From: Clusia tigrina | Taxonomy: Eukaryota; Arthropoda; Insecta; Diptera; Clusiidae | Assembly: GCA_920105625.2 (NCBI GenBank) | Contig: OV050030.1 | Location: forward strand, 179,990,315 to 180,054,314 | Length of the DNA: 64,000 nt | Reading direction: 5' to 3' | Notes under the pieces: model-generated | Databases searched by the model: none | What the model was told of the DNA's origin: nothing | What the model saw: only the letters and a program-made list of their open reading frames with translations | Position numbers and translations under genes: made by a program | In this document: positions 35,343 through 48,902 of the stretch, in pieces | Layout: each line of letters begins with the position of its first letter | Numbering within the stretch: the stretch's first letter is position 1

Positions 35343-37261
35343 CATTAATGAAACAATGGAGTTTAAAAACAAAAAATTCCCCCTCCTGAAAATTTGCTAC
35401 GTTACTCTTTCTGCCGCATATATACAGAGTATAGCACAATGGTCCCTGTGACTGAGTGCACTAATTAATTCCAACCCACCACTCTTCTATCAATCTATCT
35501 CTCTCTCTCTATCTCTGTCTCTCTCTCTCGATGATGATGACAATAAAGAAGTTGGAAATGATAGTAAGACACATCACGGAAACCAAACAAAAAAATTATA
35601 AATCCCAAAGCCACCACCAATTTACGTACAAAATGTGCAAAATATAGATGCTATAGCTAAAGTTCTAAATCTACTCTTGAAATTGCAAGTTCGAATTGAA
35701 AACTCTGTAAAAGAACGAAATTAAAATCCAGCCTGTGGAATCGACCAACTACACAGAAAAGAAAAAAATACGCAATATAATACTATAATACAATATAACA
35801 AAATGATATATAATAATATCTGATACGCATTTCAGAGAAAAGAGCTTTTTAAAAAGTCCAATTTACTCATTTTACTAAACAAATCATCCTGACAACAGAG
35901 ATCTGCTGTTTACTGCCTTCCAAGATACAAAAACACTAAACTTTTATATCTGAACTATTTGAAAACTCTTTGAAGGCAATGCTTCAAATAAAATATAATA
36001 ATTTAATTTGAGGCTCAATAAATAAATGCAAAAGGAAGCCAACCATCTGAAGCAATAAAGCTTCCAGGAACCATAAAAAGATTCGTCTATGGCGTGTTTC
36101 CATTGTATACATGCCAAATCTCTATATCTATATGTCTATATTTTGCCGAGAATTAATGGCCATTAATAATTTATGAAAGTGCCGCAAAAGATTTTTGTCC
36201 AGCCCTGCTATTTCACCTGTTGACTTAATATCTCCGAAAATGCACCGAGCAGTGTTGCCTTCATTTGTGTTCCCAAATCCTGCTGTGGGCAAATCAATAA
36301 TAAGTCCCGTCCGTTCTTTGAACTCGGCATAAATCCTGCGTTTCTTTTCAGCCCTGAGGTAATTTTTTATTATCTTTTTTTCATTTGAGGCCTTCGCTCA
36401 GAACCGGCAGTTATTTACACACACAATCCCGAAATTTGAGACTGTACGCAATATGTAGACAATGCTCCAAAAATCATAATTTTGCATGTTGATGAGATAG
36501 TCCCAAGTCATACATCTACTTGATATTATCATGAGAAGCTGCAGCAAGTATTCAAAACTGTCGAACGAACCTATAATGTACTGCATTAATCGTAATGGTA
36601 CCATCGAAATCATGAACATATATGTATCGCTGTGTTCATTACCTTAAAAAAGTAATAAAACTTCTAAATAAATAGCTGAATTAGTTTAAAGTTAAACTTC
36701 TCCAGTTAACTTATCTTTTGTTTATATTGACTTTGCGTTATACCTTTGACTTTAGTCTATATCGTCATACTTACCCAGCAGAAATTGTGTACCGCGCTTT
36801 GCATTTTGAAGTACTTCGATAGAAAATACGTAAAATATCGCTAAATATCGCAGCAAAAATTGGTCAGTTTTAATTTAAACAACCATAAGCTCTATTTTAA
36901 GATGAATTTTATTCCGCGCACATATACGTACAATAATTAAAAGTTTAATTAACTTGAAAAAATTTTCAAAAATAGGGTTTTTTCAATAAGCCACAAATAA
37001 TATCCTCAAATAAATATGATATTTTATTAACAAAATTGTCTTTAAATTAAAAAAAGAATTATTTGAAACAAATTTATCCGTTTTCCGATACCTATTTGCC
37101 GAAATTAATGAAAATATGCATTTTATAATTTATTCAAATTGAAAATTTTGTCTCAGTTTGAACACTTATATTTCTAAAACTACAAAAGGTTGACAAAAAA
37201 GAGCTCCAAATTTGAAAAATTCCGGAATTTTTCATTTAAGCTAGGAATGCAGTAATCAAAT
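35203..37261 (+). repeat. Tandem unit 1 (LTR tail-X-Z-W; Y deleted)
   Basis: The first of three copies of a repeat made of blocks X, Y, Z and W. X is 35,343-36,058 and includes a (CT)n tract at about 35,497-35,530. Y is absent: X joins Z at GCAATAAA/GCTTCC. Z is 36,059-36,658 and W is 36,659-37,261. The unit ends and the next begins at ACTTTG, which is present in both W's natural continuation (63,364-63,369) and the LTR (35,203). Confidence 0.75.
36059..36640 (-). pseudogene. Transib transposase, family 2, copy 1 (truncated)
   Basis: The minus strand shows SDTYMFMISMVPLRLMQY, then a degraded stretch, then KNYLRAEKKRRIYAEFKERT, GLIIDLPTAGFGNTNEGN and TARCIFGDIKSTGEIAGLD. These are the Transib motifs also seen in the first family (S-x-VPLRL, GL-x-VD-x-P, N-D/E-GNTAR). 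The C-terminal part with the catalytic glutamate is absent because block Y is deleted in this unit. Sequence differs clearly from the relic at 16.9-18.4 kb, so it is a separate family. Confidence 0.7.
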
Positions 37262-37565
37262 ACTTTGCTCTAGGGCGTAATCCGTTTTGCGTTAGATATA
37301 TTTCTATACCACAGCGTTCTTTTGCATTCATACACGGTATGGAATCTGCAATCAACACTTAAGCCGATCCTGCAAGGCCAACGTTTCAACACAACCCTAC
37401 ACATTAATGAAACAATGAAGTTTAAAAACAAAAAATTCCCCCTCCTGAAAATTTGCTACGTTACTCTTTCTGCCGCATATATGCAGAGTATAGCACAATG
37501 GTCAATGTGACTGAGTACACTAATTAATTCCAACCCACCACTCTTCTATCAATCTATCTCTCTCA

Positions 37566-37602
<37 letters not shown>

Positions 37603-38299
37603 GATGATGATGACAATAAAGAAGTTGAAAATGATAGTAAGACACATCACGGAAACCAAACAAAAAAATTATACATTCCAAAGCCACCACCAATTTACGT
37701 ACAAAATGTACAAAATATAGATGCTATAGCTAAAGTTCTAAATCTACTTTTGAAATTGCAAGTTCGAATTGAAAATTCTGGAAAAGAACGAAATTAAAAT
37801 CCAGCCTGTGGAATCAACCAACTACACAGAAAAGAAAAAAATACTCAATATAATACTATAATATAATATAACAAAATGATATATAATAATATCTGATACG
37901 CATTTCAGAAAAAAGAGCTTTATAAAAAGTCCTATTTACTCATTATACTAAACAAATCATCCTGACAACAGAGATCTGCTGTTTACTTCCTTCCAAGATA
38001 CAAAAACACTAAACTTTTATATCTGAACTATTTGAAAACTCTTTGAAGGCAATGGTTCAAATATAATATAATCATTTAATTTGAGGCTCAATAATTATAA
38101 ATGCAAAAGGAAGCCAACCATCTGAAGCAATAAAAGAAAATACTAGCAAAAGCAACAAATCATACGTTATCGAATGAAACGTGTCGAAATTTTGGATCAT
38201 CGCATATGATAGCGAATAACCAATCGAATGCGAACATTCGAAAAGCCACTCCATGTAATGTAATCTGTAGTTTAGAGATATAAGAGGTACTGGGACCAA

Positions 38300-38939
38300 C
38301 AATATCTGTTGTACCGTCCTCTAATATTAAGGGTATCGCTATAAATTCTCATCCAGCCCCGTTGCCTCGGAAATTATAGTTTGTCGGCTAGACCTAGCGT
38401 TGCTATTTCTTTACCTGGTATTTGTTTCGAACTTAGGCGTCTTCTTCTAAAGTTCTCCAGAATTCCATAATATGTGCTCTGGCGCCTCATTTTCTTCGAC
38501 GCAGAATCTGCACAGAAGGCTTGTTACAATTTCTAAAAGCCTGGTGAGTATTCTTAAAATGTTTTTGGTCAATCTAATGGAAAAACCCAAACCTTTTGTG
38601 GATATAATTGCCCAATAGAAATTTAGATTGTCTAAGACCTAGGTGGCTTATAAAAAGTTCCTGCCACTGTTGTCTTTCTTGCTTCCCAAGCTCGTCATGC
38701 CATACCTCAGTAGGATTCTGGCCCTATCAGAATTTGGAAGCTCCCACCCTGGCGAGCTCGTCTGCCTGTTCGGTGCCGTGGATACCCACAGATCCTGTGA
38801 CCCAGCAAAGGCCGACTTTATTGTGCTTACCCAGCTGATTCAGTATCCTCTTAGAGATCTGCAGCATTGTGAGGTAAAATTTAGAATGCTCAACAAAGGA
38901 CCAACGCCACACAATGTCCTTTTTTCGCACTTTTCGTAA
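38300..38939 (-). pseudogene. LINE RNase H and C-terminal fragment (block Y, unit 2)
   Basis: The minus strand gives VGLCWVTGSVGIHGTEQADE followed by LARVGASKF. This is the last RNase H motif (W-V-x-G-H-x-G-I-x-G-N-E-x-A-D-x-L-A-R) with the His replaced. Then, after shifts, LLCRFCVEENEAPEHIL appears, the Cys-His cluster at the end of R1/I/LOA-type ORF2. No RT is present. A matching copy lies at 56,670-57,330; this one lacks 27 bases near 38,540. Confidence 0.65.
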
Positions 38940-39129
38940 CGATAAAACTGTAACTTTTGAACGAATGCATATTTTTATTGCAGTTTATATAAATGATAGA
39001 TAATAAATGAAACCTTTAAAAACTGTAAAAATAAAATATCTATATTTCAGGTTGTCTTTGCAGAGTCGGTTCAAAATGAAAAAAATTTAATTAGGTTCAA
39101 AAACTTGTATTTATATAACTATATTATTA

Positions 39130-39990
39130 AGAAATCAGTTATAATGGGCGATGGCTCTTCATATAAGTCAATGGTTTATTGTTTTCTTCTTAACGAACTA
39201 ATAAAGGGATCCGAAAGAAGCCATAAGCATTGTACTTAAATCCTAGCTTTGAGTTTCTCTGCCGTTCTCTATCGTATGACTCAGCCTTAAATTCTATACT
39301 CTTTATTTTTGGTTTCTTGTGCTTCCTCTGTCAGATCTTCTATAGGAAAAACGCGGTGGTTAATGACGTTTCTTCCATGTGCCAACACTTTATGAAGAGT
39401 TTCTACATGGGCTTCCAGGAACCATAAAGAGATTCGTGTAGGGCGTGTTTCCATTGTATACATGCCAAATCTCTATATCTATATGTATATATGTTGCCGA
39501 GAATTAATGGCCATTAATAATTTATAAAAGTGCCGCAAAAGATTTTTGTCCAGCCCTGCTATTTCACCTGTTGACTTAATATCTCCGAAAATGCACCGAG
39601 CAGTGTTGCCTTCATTGGTGTTCCCAAATCCTGCTGTGGGCAAATCAACAATAAGTCCCGTCCGTTCTTTGAACAAGGCATAAATCCTGCGTTTCTTTTC
39701 AGCCCTGAGGTAATTTTTTATTTTCTTTTTTTCTTGTGAGGCCTTCACTCAGAACCGGCAGATACACGCACACAATCCCGAAATTTGAGATTATACGCAA
39801 TATGTAGACAATGCTCCAAAAATCATAATTTTGCATGTTGATGAGATAGTCAAGTCATACATCTACTTGATATCATCATGAGAAGCAGCAACAAGTATTC
39901 AAAACTGTCGAACGAACCTACAATGTACTGCATTAATCGTAGTGGTACCATGGAAATAATGAACATATATGTATCACTGTGTTCATTACC
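39130..39990 (-). pseudogene. Transib transposase, family 2, copy 2 with catalytic Glu region
   Basis: From high to low coordinates the minus strand shows remains of the VPLRLMQY motif, then RAEKKRRIYALFKERTGLIV and DLPTAGFGNTNEGNTAR followed by CIFGDIKSTGEIAGLDKNLL. After damage near 39,470 comes ETLHKVLAHGRNVINHRVFP, then IGDLTEEAQETKNKEYRI, and further on WLLSDPFISSLRRKQ. HK-x-L-x-HG...PIG-x-L-x-EEAQE-x-x-NK is the third catalytic region of Transib transposases, with the glutamate kept. Several stops interrupt the last part. The N-terminal half, with the first catalytic Asp, is not present in the unit. Confidence 0.75.
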
Positions 39991-40008
39991 TTAAAAAAGT
40001 AATAATAA

Positions 40009-40847
40009 TCTATATATATGAAAATGAATTGCTGTTCGTTAGTCTCTCTAAAACTCGAGAACGGATGGACCGATTTGGATAATTTTGGTCTTGAATTATT
40101 TGTGGAAGTCCAGGGAAAGTTTAAAAGGTGAATAAGATCCGATAGGTGGCGCTGTTGTCGAAATTTAAATTTTTAACGTCGGTGCCTCCTAGAGGTGTCA
40201 AATGTATGACCAACCCTCAACATTTTTGCAATCCCAACACTTCTCAGAACATATCTACCCTCTATCTTCAACCCTTAGGGTGGTCCCCATATAATTTTTT
40301 TATTTTTTATTAATTTTTGGCGCGGGTGTGGATTTATATCGAAAACCTAAATGAATTGACCAATTTAAGTGAAATTCAGAATGTATGTTAGGGTGGTCCC
40401 CATAAATTTTTTTTTAATAACGCAACCATAAAATTTGACATTTGACAACCAACTAATATGTCGATCCGTCCTCTATGTTAAGATTCATATAAATATAATT
40501 CTATAAAATATAAATGTTAAGATTCATGTAGATATAGATTAAAGCATTTGTGAAATTATGTTCAGCTAAGTACTGCTATCAAACTGATTACACCTATTGA
40601 CATCACTGACACACTTACACAAATAACTAAGATGTAGACATCACTGCATGTTAGCTGGATGGAAAATAACTAAGATGTAGACATCACTGCATGTAAGCTG
40701 GATGGAAAATAACTAAGATGTAGACATCACTGGATGAAGAAAACAACAACTTGGGCAGCCAAAGGCGACAACGTATACTAAGTGTTTTTGCTCGATTCAT
40801 TATCAAGAAATCAAGATACGCATACCCATTATCATCAACTGTAATCT
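40009..40847 (+). mobile_element. Repeat element B, array 2 unit 1 (internally deleted)
   Basis: It starts TCTATATATATGAAAATG right after block Z. It lacks one of the two internal 158-base blocks and the stretch before AACGCAACC, giving 839 bases. Confidence 0.8.
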
Positions 40848-41534
40848 TCTATATATATAAAAATGAATGTTCGTGTGTATGTCCTTTATAGAATAGTAAA
40901 CTATGCATTTGATCATGTGATCATATTCAGCAAAGTTGTTGTGCATGAGCCCACGAAGGTTTCTCAGTTTGTACCGGTCCAATTGGACAAAGGGGCGTGG
41001 TACCTCCCATACAAATCACAAATTAAAAATCCATTATTTCTGCTCCGGTTAACAGTATGTGAACAAAATTTTGTACGTCGGTTAATTGTACATATTCTAA
41101 GTGCTGTTGCAAATATGGGCGGGATTGGACAAAGGGGCGTAGGACCTCCCATACAAATCACAAATTAAAAAGCCATTATTTCTGCTCCGGTTAACAGTAT
41201 TTGAACAATATTTGGTATATAGGTTTAGTGTACATATTCTAAGTGCTGCTGCAAATATGGGCGGGATTGGACGAAGGGGAGTGGTACCTCCCATACAAAT
41301 CACAAAAAAGCACTTCAATAAATATAAAATTGTAACGAACCGCTGCAATGTCACAATTTTTTCGAAATGAACAAAATCAATCAAATGTATCAAAATGAAT
41401 TGAATATTTGTATAATGTCTTTTCTTCAAATTTATTTATTTAAACTATTCATCCGATTTCAAAAATTCTTTGACCAGCTGAATGCTACACCCCCCTACAA
41501 ATCAGGGGTAGCGAAGCGCACCGGGTACAGCTAG
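40848..41534 (+). mobile_element. Helitron-type element A, short form
   Basis: 687 bases, TCTATATATATA...ACAGCTAG. It differs from the long form by loss of the duplicated block with the GCTCTATGTGG stretch, the break being at CAAATCACAAAAAAGC. The next B starts directly after CTAG. Confidence 0.85.
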
Positions 41535-42601
41535 TCTATATATATAAAAATGAATTGCTGTTCGTTAGTCGCGCTAAAACTCGAGAACGGATGGACCGAT
41601 TTGGCAAATTTTGGTCTTGAATTATTTGTGGAAGTCCAGAGAAGGTTTAAAAGGTGAATAAGATCCGATAGGTGGCGCTGTTGTCGAAATTTAAATTTTT
41701 AACGTCGGTGCCTCCTAGAGGTGTCAAATGTATGACCAACCCTCAACATTTTTGCAATCCCAACACTTTCTCAGAACATATCTACCCTCTATCTTCAACC
41801 CTTAGGGTGGTCCCCATACAAAAGTAATTTTTTTAGAGCTATTCCAATGAATTGCATATTCAAGATTGCCTCCTAGAGGTGTCAAATGTATGACCGACCC
41901 TCAATATTTTTGCAATCCCAACAGTTCCCCAGAACATATCTACCCTCTATCTTCACCCCTTAGGGTGGTCCCCTTATAATTTTTTTTTAAAATTAATTTT
42001 TGGCGCGGGTGTGGATTTATATCGAAAATCTAAATGAATTGACCAATTTAAGTGAAATTCAGAATGTATGTTAGGGTGGTCCCCATACATTTTTTTTTAA
42101 TAACTACCTTTCAGATTATTTTTATTTTTATGTACATTGATAAATCTTAAGTTTTGTCACAAATTAAATTTCTGAACGCAACCATAAAATTTGACATTTG
42201 ACAACCAACTAATATGTCGATCCCTCCTCTATGTTAAGATTCATATAAATATAATTCTATAAAATATAAATGTTAAGATTCATGTAGATATAGATTAAAG
42301 CATTTGTGAAATTATGTATAGCTAAGCACTGCTATCAAACTGATTACACCTATTGACATCACTGACACACTTACACAAATAACTAAGATGTAGACATCAC
42401 TGTATGTAAGCTGAATGGAAAATAACTAAGATGTAGACATCACTGCATGTAAGCTGGATGGAAAATAACTAAGATGTAGACATCACTGGATGAAGAAAAC
42501 AACAACTTGGCCAGCCAAAGGCGACAACGTATACTAAGTGTTTTTGCTCGATTCATTATCAAGAAATCAAGATACGTATACCCATTATCATCAACTGTAA
42601 T
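41535..42601 (+). mobile_element. Repeat element B, array 2 unit 2
   Basis: Full copy with single 5' block. Two intact internal blocks and the 43-base minisatellite are present. Confidence 0.8.
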
Positions 42602-43815
42602 TTATATATATAAAAATGAATTGCTGTTCGTTAGTCTCGCTAAAACTCGAGAACGGATGGACCGATTTAGCTAATTTTGGTCTTGAATTATTTGTGGAAG
42701 TCCAGAGAAGGTTTAAAAGGTGAACAAGATCCGATAGGTGGCGCTGTTGTCTATATATATAAAAATTAATTGCTGTTCGTTAGTCTCGCTAAAACTCGAG
42801 AACGGATGGACCGATTTGGATAATTTTGGTCTTGAATTATTTGTGGAAGTCCAGGGAAAGTTTAAAAGGTGAATAAGATCCGATAGGTGGCGCTGTTGTC
42901 GAAATTTAAATTTTTAACGTCGGTGCCTCCTAGAGGTGTCAAATGTATGATCAACCCTCAACATTTTTGCAATCCCAACACTTCTCAGAACATATCTACC
43001 CTCTATCTTCAACCCTTAGGGTGGTCCCCATACAAAAGTAATTTTTTTAGAGCTATTCCAATGAATTGCATATTCAAGGGTGCCTCCTAGAGGTGTCAAA
43101 TGTATGACCGACCCTCAATATTTTTGCAATCCCAACAGTTCCCCAGAACATATCTACCCTCTATCTTCAACCCTTAGGGTGGTCCCCATATAATTTTTTT
43201 TTTTTATTAATTTTTGGCGCGGGTGTGGATTTATATCGAAAATCTAAATGAATTGACCAATTTAAGTGAAATTAAGAATGTATGTTAGGGTGGTCCCCAT
43301 AAATTTTTTTTTAATAACTACCTTTCAGATTATTTTTATTTTTATGTACATTGATAAATCTTAAGTTTTGTCACAAATTAAATTTCTGAACACAACCATA
43401 AAATTTGACATTTGACAACCAACTAATATGTCGATCCGTCCTCTATGTTAAGATTCATATAAATATAATTCTATAAAATATAAATGTTAAGATTCATGTA
43501 GATATAGATTAAAGCATTTGTGAAATTATGTTCAGCTAAGTACTGCTATCAAACTGATTACACCTATTGACATCACTGACACACTTACACAAATAACTAA
43601 GATGTAGACATCACTGCATGTAAGCTGAATGGAAAATAACTAAGATGTAGACATCACTGCATGTAAGCTGGATGGAAAATAACTAAGATGTAGACATCAC
43701 TGGATGAAGAAAGCAACAACTTGGGCAGCCAAAGGCGACAACGTATACTAAGTGTTTTTGCTCGATTCATTATCAAGAAATCAAGATACGTATACCCATT
43801 ATCATCAACTGTAAT
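42602..43815 (+). mobile_element. Repeat element B, array 2 unit 3
   Basis: Full copy with doubled 5' block (second start at about 42,751). Confidence 0.8.
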
Positions 43816-44872
43816 TTATATATATATAAATGAATTGCTGTTCGTTAGTCTCGCTAAAACTCGAGAACGGATGGACCGATTTGGCTAATTTCGGTCTTGA
43901 ATTATTTGTGGAAGTCTAGAGAAGGTTTAAAAGGTGAATAAGATCCGATAGGTGGCGCTGTTGTCTATATATATAAAAATTAATTGCTGTTCGTTAGTCT
44001 CGCTAAAACTCGAGAACGGATGGACCGATTTGGCTAATTTTGGTCTTGAATTATTTGTGGAAGTCCAGAGAAGGTTTAAAAGGTGAATAAGATCCGATAG
44101 GTGGCGCTGTTGTCGAAATTTAAATTTTTAACGTCGGTGCCTCCAGAGGTGTCAAATGTATGACCAACCCTCAACATTTTTGCAATCCCAACACTTCTCA
44201 GAACATATCTACCCTCTATCTTCAACCCTTAGGGTGGTCCCCATATAATTTTTTTATTTTTTATTAATTTTTGGCGCGGGTGTGGATTTATATCGAAAAC
44301 CTAAATGAATTGACCAATTTAAGTGAAATTCAGAATGTATGTTAGGGTGGTCCCCATAAATTTTTTTTTAATAACTACCTTTCAGATTATTTTTATTTTT
44401 ATGTACATTGATAAATCTTAAGTTTTGTCACAGATTAAATTTTTGAACGCAACCATAAAATTTGACATTTGACAACCAACTAATATGTCGATCCGTCCTC
44501 TATGTTAAGATTCATATAAATATAATTCTATAAAATATAAATGTTAAGATTCATGTAGATATAGATTAAAGCATTTGTGAAATTATGTTCAGCTAAGTAC
44601 TGCTATCAAACTGATTACACCTATTGACATCACTGACACACTTACACAAATAACTAAGATGTAGACATCACTGCATGTAAGCTGAATGGAAAATAACTAA
44701 GATGTAGACATCACTGCATGTAAGCTGGATGGAAAATAACTAAGATGTAGACATCACTGGATGAAGAAAGCAACAACTTGGGCAGCCAAAGGCGACAACG
44801 TATACTAAGTGTTTTTGCTCGATTCATTATCAAGAAATCAAGATACGTATACCCATTATCATCAACTGTAAT
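43816..44872 (+). mobile_element. Repeat element B, array 2 unit 4
   Basis: A 1,057-base copy with doubled 5' block but only one internal block. It shares private changes (AATTTCGGTC, GAAGTCTAGAG) with the next unit. Confidence 0.8.
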
Positions 44873-45932
44873 TTATATATATATAAATGAATTGCTGTTC
44901 GTTAGTCTCGCTAAAACTCGAGAACGGATGGACCGATTTGGCTAATTTCGGTCTTGAATTATTTGTGGAAGTCTAGAGAAGGTTTAAAAGGTGAATAAGA
45001 TCCGATAGGTGGCGCTGTTGTCTATATATATAAAAATTAATTGCTTTTCGTTAGTCTCGCTAAAACTCGAGAACGGATGGACCGATTTGGCTAATTTTGG
45101 TCTTGAATTATTTGTGGAAGTCCAGAGAAGGTTTAAAAGGTTAATAAGATCCGATAGGTGGCGCTGTTGTCGAAATTTAAATTTTTAAAGTCGGTGCCTC
45201 CTAGAGGTGTCAAATGTATGACCAACCCTCAACATTTTTGCAATCCCAACACTTCTCAGAACATATCTACCCTCTATCTTCAACCCTTAGGGTGGTCCCC
45301 ATATAATTTTTTTATTTTTTATTAATTTTTGGCGCGGGTGTGGATTTATATCGAGAACCTAAATGAATTGACCAATTTAAGTGAAATTCAGAATGTATGT
45401 TAGGGTGGTCCCCATAAATTTTTTTTTAATAACTACCTTTCAGATTATTTTTATTTTTATGTACATTGATAAATCTTAAGTTTTGTCACAGATTAAATTT
45501 CTGAACGCAACCATAAAATTTGACATTTGACAACCAACTAATATGTCGATCCGTCCTCTATGTTAAGATTCATATAAATATAATTCTATAAAATATAAAT
45601 GTTAAGATTCATGTAGATATAGATTAAAGCATTTGTGAAATTATGTTCAGCTAAGTACTGCTATCAAACTGATTACACCTATTGACATCACTGACACACT
45701 TACACAAATAACTAAGATGTAGACATCACTGCATGTTAGCTGGATGGAAAATAACTAAGATGTAGACATCACTGCATGTAAGCTGGATGGAAAATAACTA
45801 AGATGTAGACATCACTGGATGAAGAAAACAACAACTTGGGCAGCCAAAGGCGACAACGTATACTAAGTGTTTTTGCTCGATTCATTATCAAGAAATCAAG
45901 ATACGCATACCCATTATCATCAACTGTAATCT
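44873..45932 (+). mobile_element. Repeat element B, array 2 unit 5
   Basis: Near-copy of the preceding unit, same length within three bases and same private changes, so the two arose by local tandem duplication. Confidence 0.8.
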
Positions 45933-46620
45933 TCTATATATATAAAAATGAATGTTCGTGTGTATGTCCTTTATAGAATAGTAAACTATGCATTTGATCA
46001 TGTGATCATCTTCAGCAAAGTTGTTGTGCATGAGCCCACGAAGGTTTCTCAGTTTGTACCGGTCCAATTGGACAAAGGGGCGTGGTACCTCCCATACAAA
46101 TCACAAATTAAAAATCCATTATTTCTGCTCCGGTTAACAGTATGTAAACAAAATTTGGTACGTCGGTTAATTGTACATATTCTAAGTGCTGTTGCAAATA
46201 TGGGCGGGATTGGACAAAGGGGCGTAGTACCTCCCATACAAATCACAAATTAAAAAGCCATTATTTCTGCTCCGGTTAACAGTATTTGAACAATATTTGG
46301 TATATAGGTTTAGTGTACATATTCTAAGTGCTGCTGCAAATATGGGCGGGATTGGACGAAGGGGAGTGGTACCTCCCATACAAATCACAAAAAAGCACTT
46401 CAATAAATATAAAATTGTAACGAACCGCTGCAATGTCACAATTTTTTCGAAATGAACAAAATCAATCAAATGTATCAAAATGAATTGAATATTTGTATAA
46501 TGTCTTTTCTTCAAATTTATTTATTTAAACTATTCATCCGATTTCAAAAATTCTTTGACCAGCTGAATGCTACACCCCCCCTACAATTCAGTGGTAGCGA
46601 AGCGCACCGGGTACAGCTAG
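45933..46620 (+). mobile_element. Helitron-type element A, short form
   Basis: 688 bases with canonical TC start and CTAG end after the hairpin. It closes the run of four B units before it. Confidence 0.85.
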
Positions 46621-47685
46621 TCTATATATAAAAATGAATTGCTGTTCGTTAGTCTCGCTAAAACTCGAGAACGGATGGAACGATTTGGCAAATTTTGGTC
46701 TTGAATTATTTGTGGAAGTCCAGAGAAGGTTTAAAAGGTGAATAAGATCCGATAGGTGGCGCTGTTGTCGAAATTTAAATTTTTAACGTCGGTGCCTCCT
46801 AGAGGTGTCAAATGTATGACCAACCCTCAACATTTTTGCAATCCCAACACTTTCTCAGAACATATCTACCCTCTATCTTCAACCCTTAGGGTGGTCCCCA
46901 TACAAAAGTATTTTTTTTAGAGCTATTCCAATGAATTGCATATTCAAGGGTGCCTCCTAGAGGTGTCAAATGTATGACCGACCCTCAATATTTTTGCAAT
47001 CCCAACAGTTCCCCAGAACATATCTACCCTCTATCTTCAACCCTTAGGGTGGTCCCCATATAATTTTTTTTTTTTTATTAATTTTTGGCGCGGGTGTGGA
47101 TTTATATCGAAAGTCTAAATGAATTGACCAATTTAAGTGAAATTCAGAATGTATGTTAGGGTGGTCCCCATACATTTTTTTTTAATAACTACCTTTCAGA
47201 TTATTTTTATTTTTATGTACATTGATAAATCTTAAGTTTTGTCACAAATTAAGTTTCTGAACGCAACCATAAAATTTGACATTTGACAACCAACTAATAT
47301 GTCGATCCCTCCTCTATGTTAAGATTCATATAAATATAATTCTATAAAATATAAATGTTAAGATTCATGTAGATATAGATTAAAGCATTTGTGAAATTAT
47401 GTATAGCTAAGTACTGCTATCAAACTGATTACACCTATTGACATCACTGACACACTTACACAAATAACTAAGATGTAGACATCACTGCATGTAAGCTGAA
47501 TGGAAAATAACTAAGATGTAGACATCACTGCATGTAAGCTGGATGGAGAATAACTAAGATGTAGACATCACTGGATGAAGAAAGCAACAACTTGGGCAGC
47601 CAAAGGCGACAACGTATACTAAGTGTTTTTGCTCGATTCATTATCAAGAAATCAAGATACGTATACCCATTATCATCAACTGTAA
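46621..47685 (+). mobile_element. Repeat element B, array 2 unit 6
   Basis: Single 5' block, both internal blocks. First member of the 2.97 kb B-B-A unit. Confidence 0.8.
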
Positions 47686-48902
47686 TCTATATATATAAAA
47701 ATGAATTGCTGTTCGTTAGTCTCGCTAAAACTCGAGAACGGATGGACCGATTTGGCTAATTTTGGTCTTGAATTATTTGTGTAAGTCCAGAGAAGGTTTA
47801 AAATGTGAATAAGATCCGATAGGTGGCGCTGTTGTCTATATATATAAAAATTAATTGCTGTTCGTTAGTCTCGCTAAAACTCGAGAACGGATGGACCGAT
47901 TTGGCAAATTTTGGTCTTGAATTATTTGTGGAAGTCCAGAGAAGGTTTAAAAGGTGAATAAGATCCGATAGGTGGCGCTGTTGTCGAAATTTAAATTTTT
48001 AACTTCGGTGCCTCCAGAGGTGTCAAATGTATGACCAACCCTCAACATTTTTGCAATCCCAACACTTTCTCAGAACATATCTACCCTCTATCTTCAACCC
48101 TTAGGGTGGTCCCCATACAAAAGTAATTTTTTTAGAGCTATTCGAATGATTTGCATATTCAAGGGTGCCTCCTAGAGGTGTCAAATGTATGACCGACCCA
48201 CAATATTTTTGCAATCCCAACAGTTCCCCAGAACATATCTACCCTCTATCTTCAACCCTTAGGGTGGTCCCCATATAATTTTTTTTTTTTATTAATTTTT
48301 GGCGCGGGTGTGGATTTATATCGAAAATCTAAATGAATTGACCAATTTAAGTGAAATTCAGAATGTATGTTAGGGTGGTCCCCATACATTTTTTTTTAAT
48401 AACTACCTTTCAGATTATTTTTATTTTTATGTACATTGATAAATCTTAAGTTTTGTCACAAATTAAATTTCTGAACGCAACCATAAAATTTGACATTTGA
48501 CAATCAACTAATATGTCGATCCGTCCTCTATGTTAAGATTCATATAAATATAATTCTATAAAATATAAATGTTAAGATTCATGTAGATATAGATTAAAGC
48601 ATTTGTGAAATTATGTTCAGCTAAGTACTGCTATCAAACTGATTACACCTATTGACATCACTGACACACTTACACAAATAACTAAGATGTAGACATCACT
48701 GCATGTTAGCTGGGTGGAAAATAACTAAGATGTAGACATCACTGCATGTAAGCTGGATGGAAAATATCTAAGATGTAGACATCACTGGATGAAGAAAACA
48801 ACAACTTGGGCAGCCAAAGGCGACAACGTATACTAAGTGTTTTTGCTCGATTCATTATCAAGAAATCAAGATACGCATACCCATTATCATCAACTGTAAT
48901 CT
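47686..48902 (+). mobile_element. Repeat element B, array 2 unit 7
   Basis: Doubled 5' block. It carries private changes TTGTGTAAGTCC and AAAATGTGAATAAG (about 47,780-47,810) that recur 2.97 kb downstream. Confidence 0.8.

Larger units (their letters stand above)
37262..40008 (+). repeat. Tandem unit 2, left part (LTR tail-X-Y-Z)
   Basis: It repeats the gypsy LTR tail (37,262-37,403), X (37,404-38,132, with a (CT)n tract at about 37,551-37,603), Y (38,133-39,410) and Z (39,411-40,008). The unit is interrupted by the A/B array and continues with W at 55,372. Presence of the LTR end plus its 3' flank shows that the gypsy insertion came before the tandem duplication. Confidence 0.75.

Noticed and set aside
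38072..38302. 76-codon minus-strand frame, repeated at 56,449-56,679
   Set aside because: Conserved only because the block is duplicated; hydrophobic AT-rich translation without a motif, and changes between copies show no coding bias that I can see.
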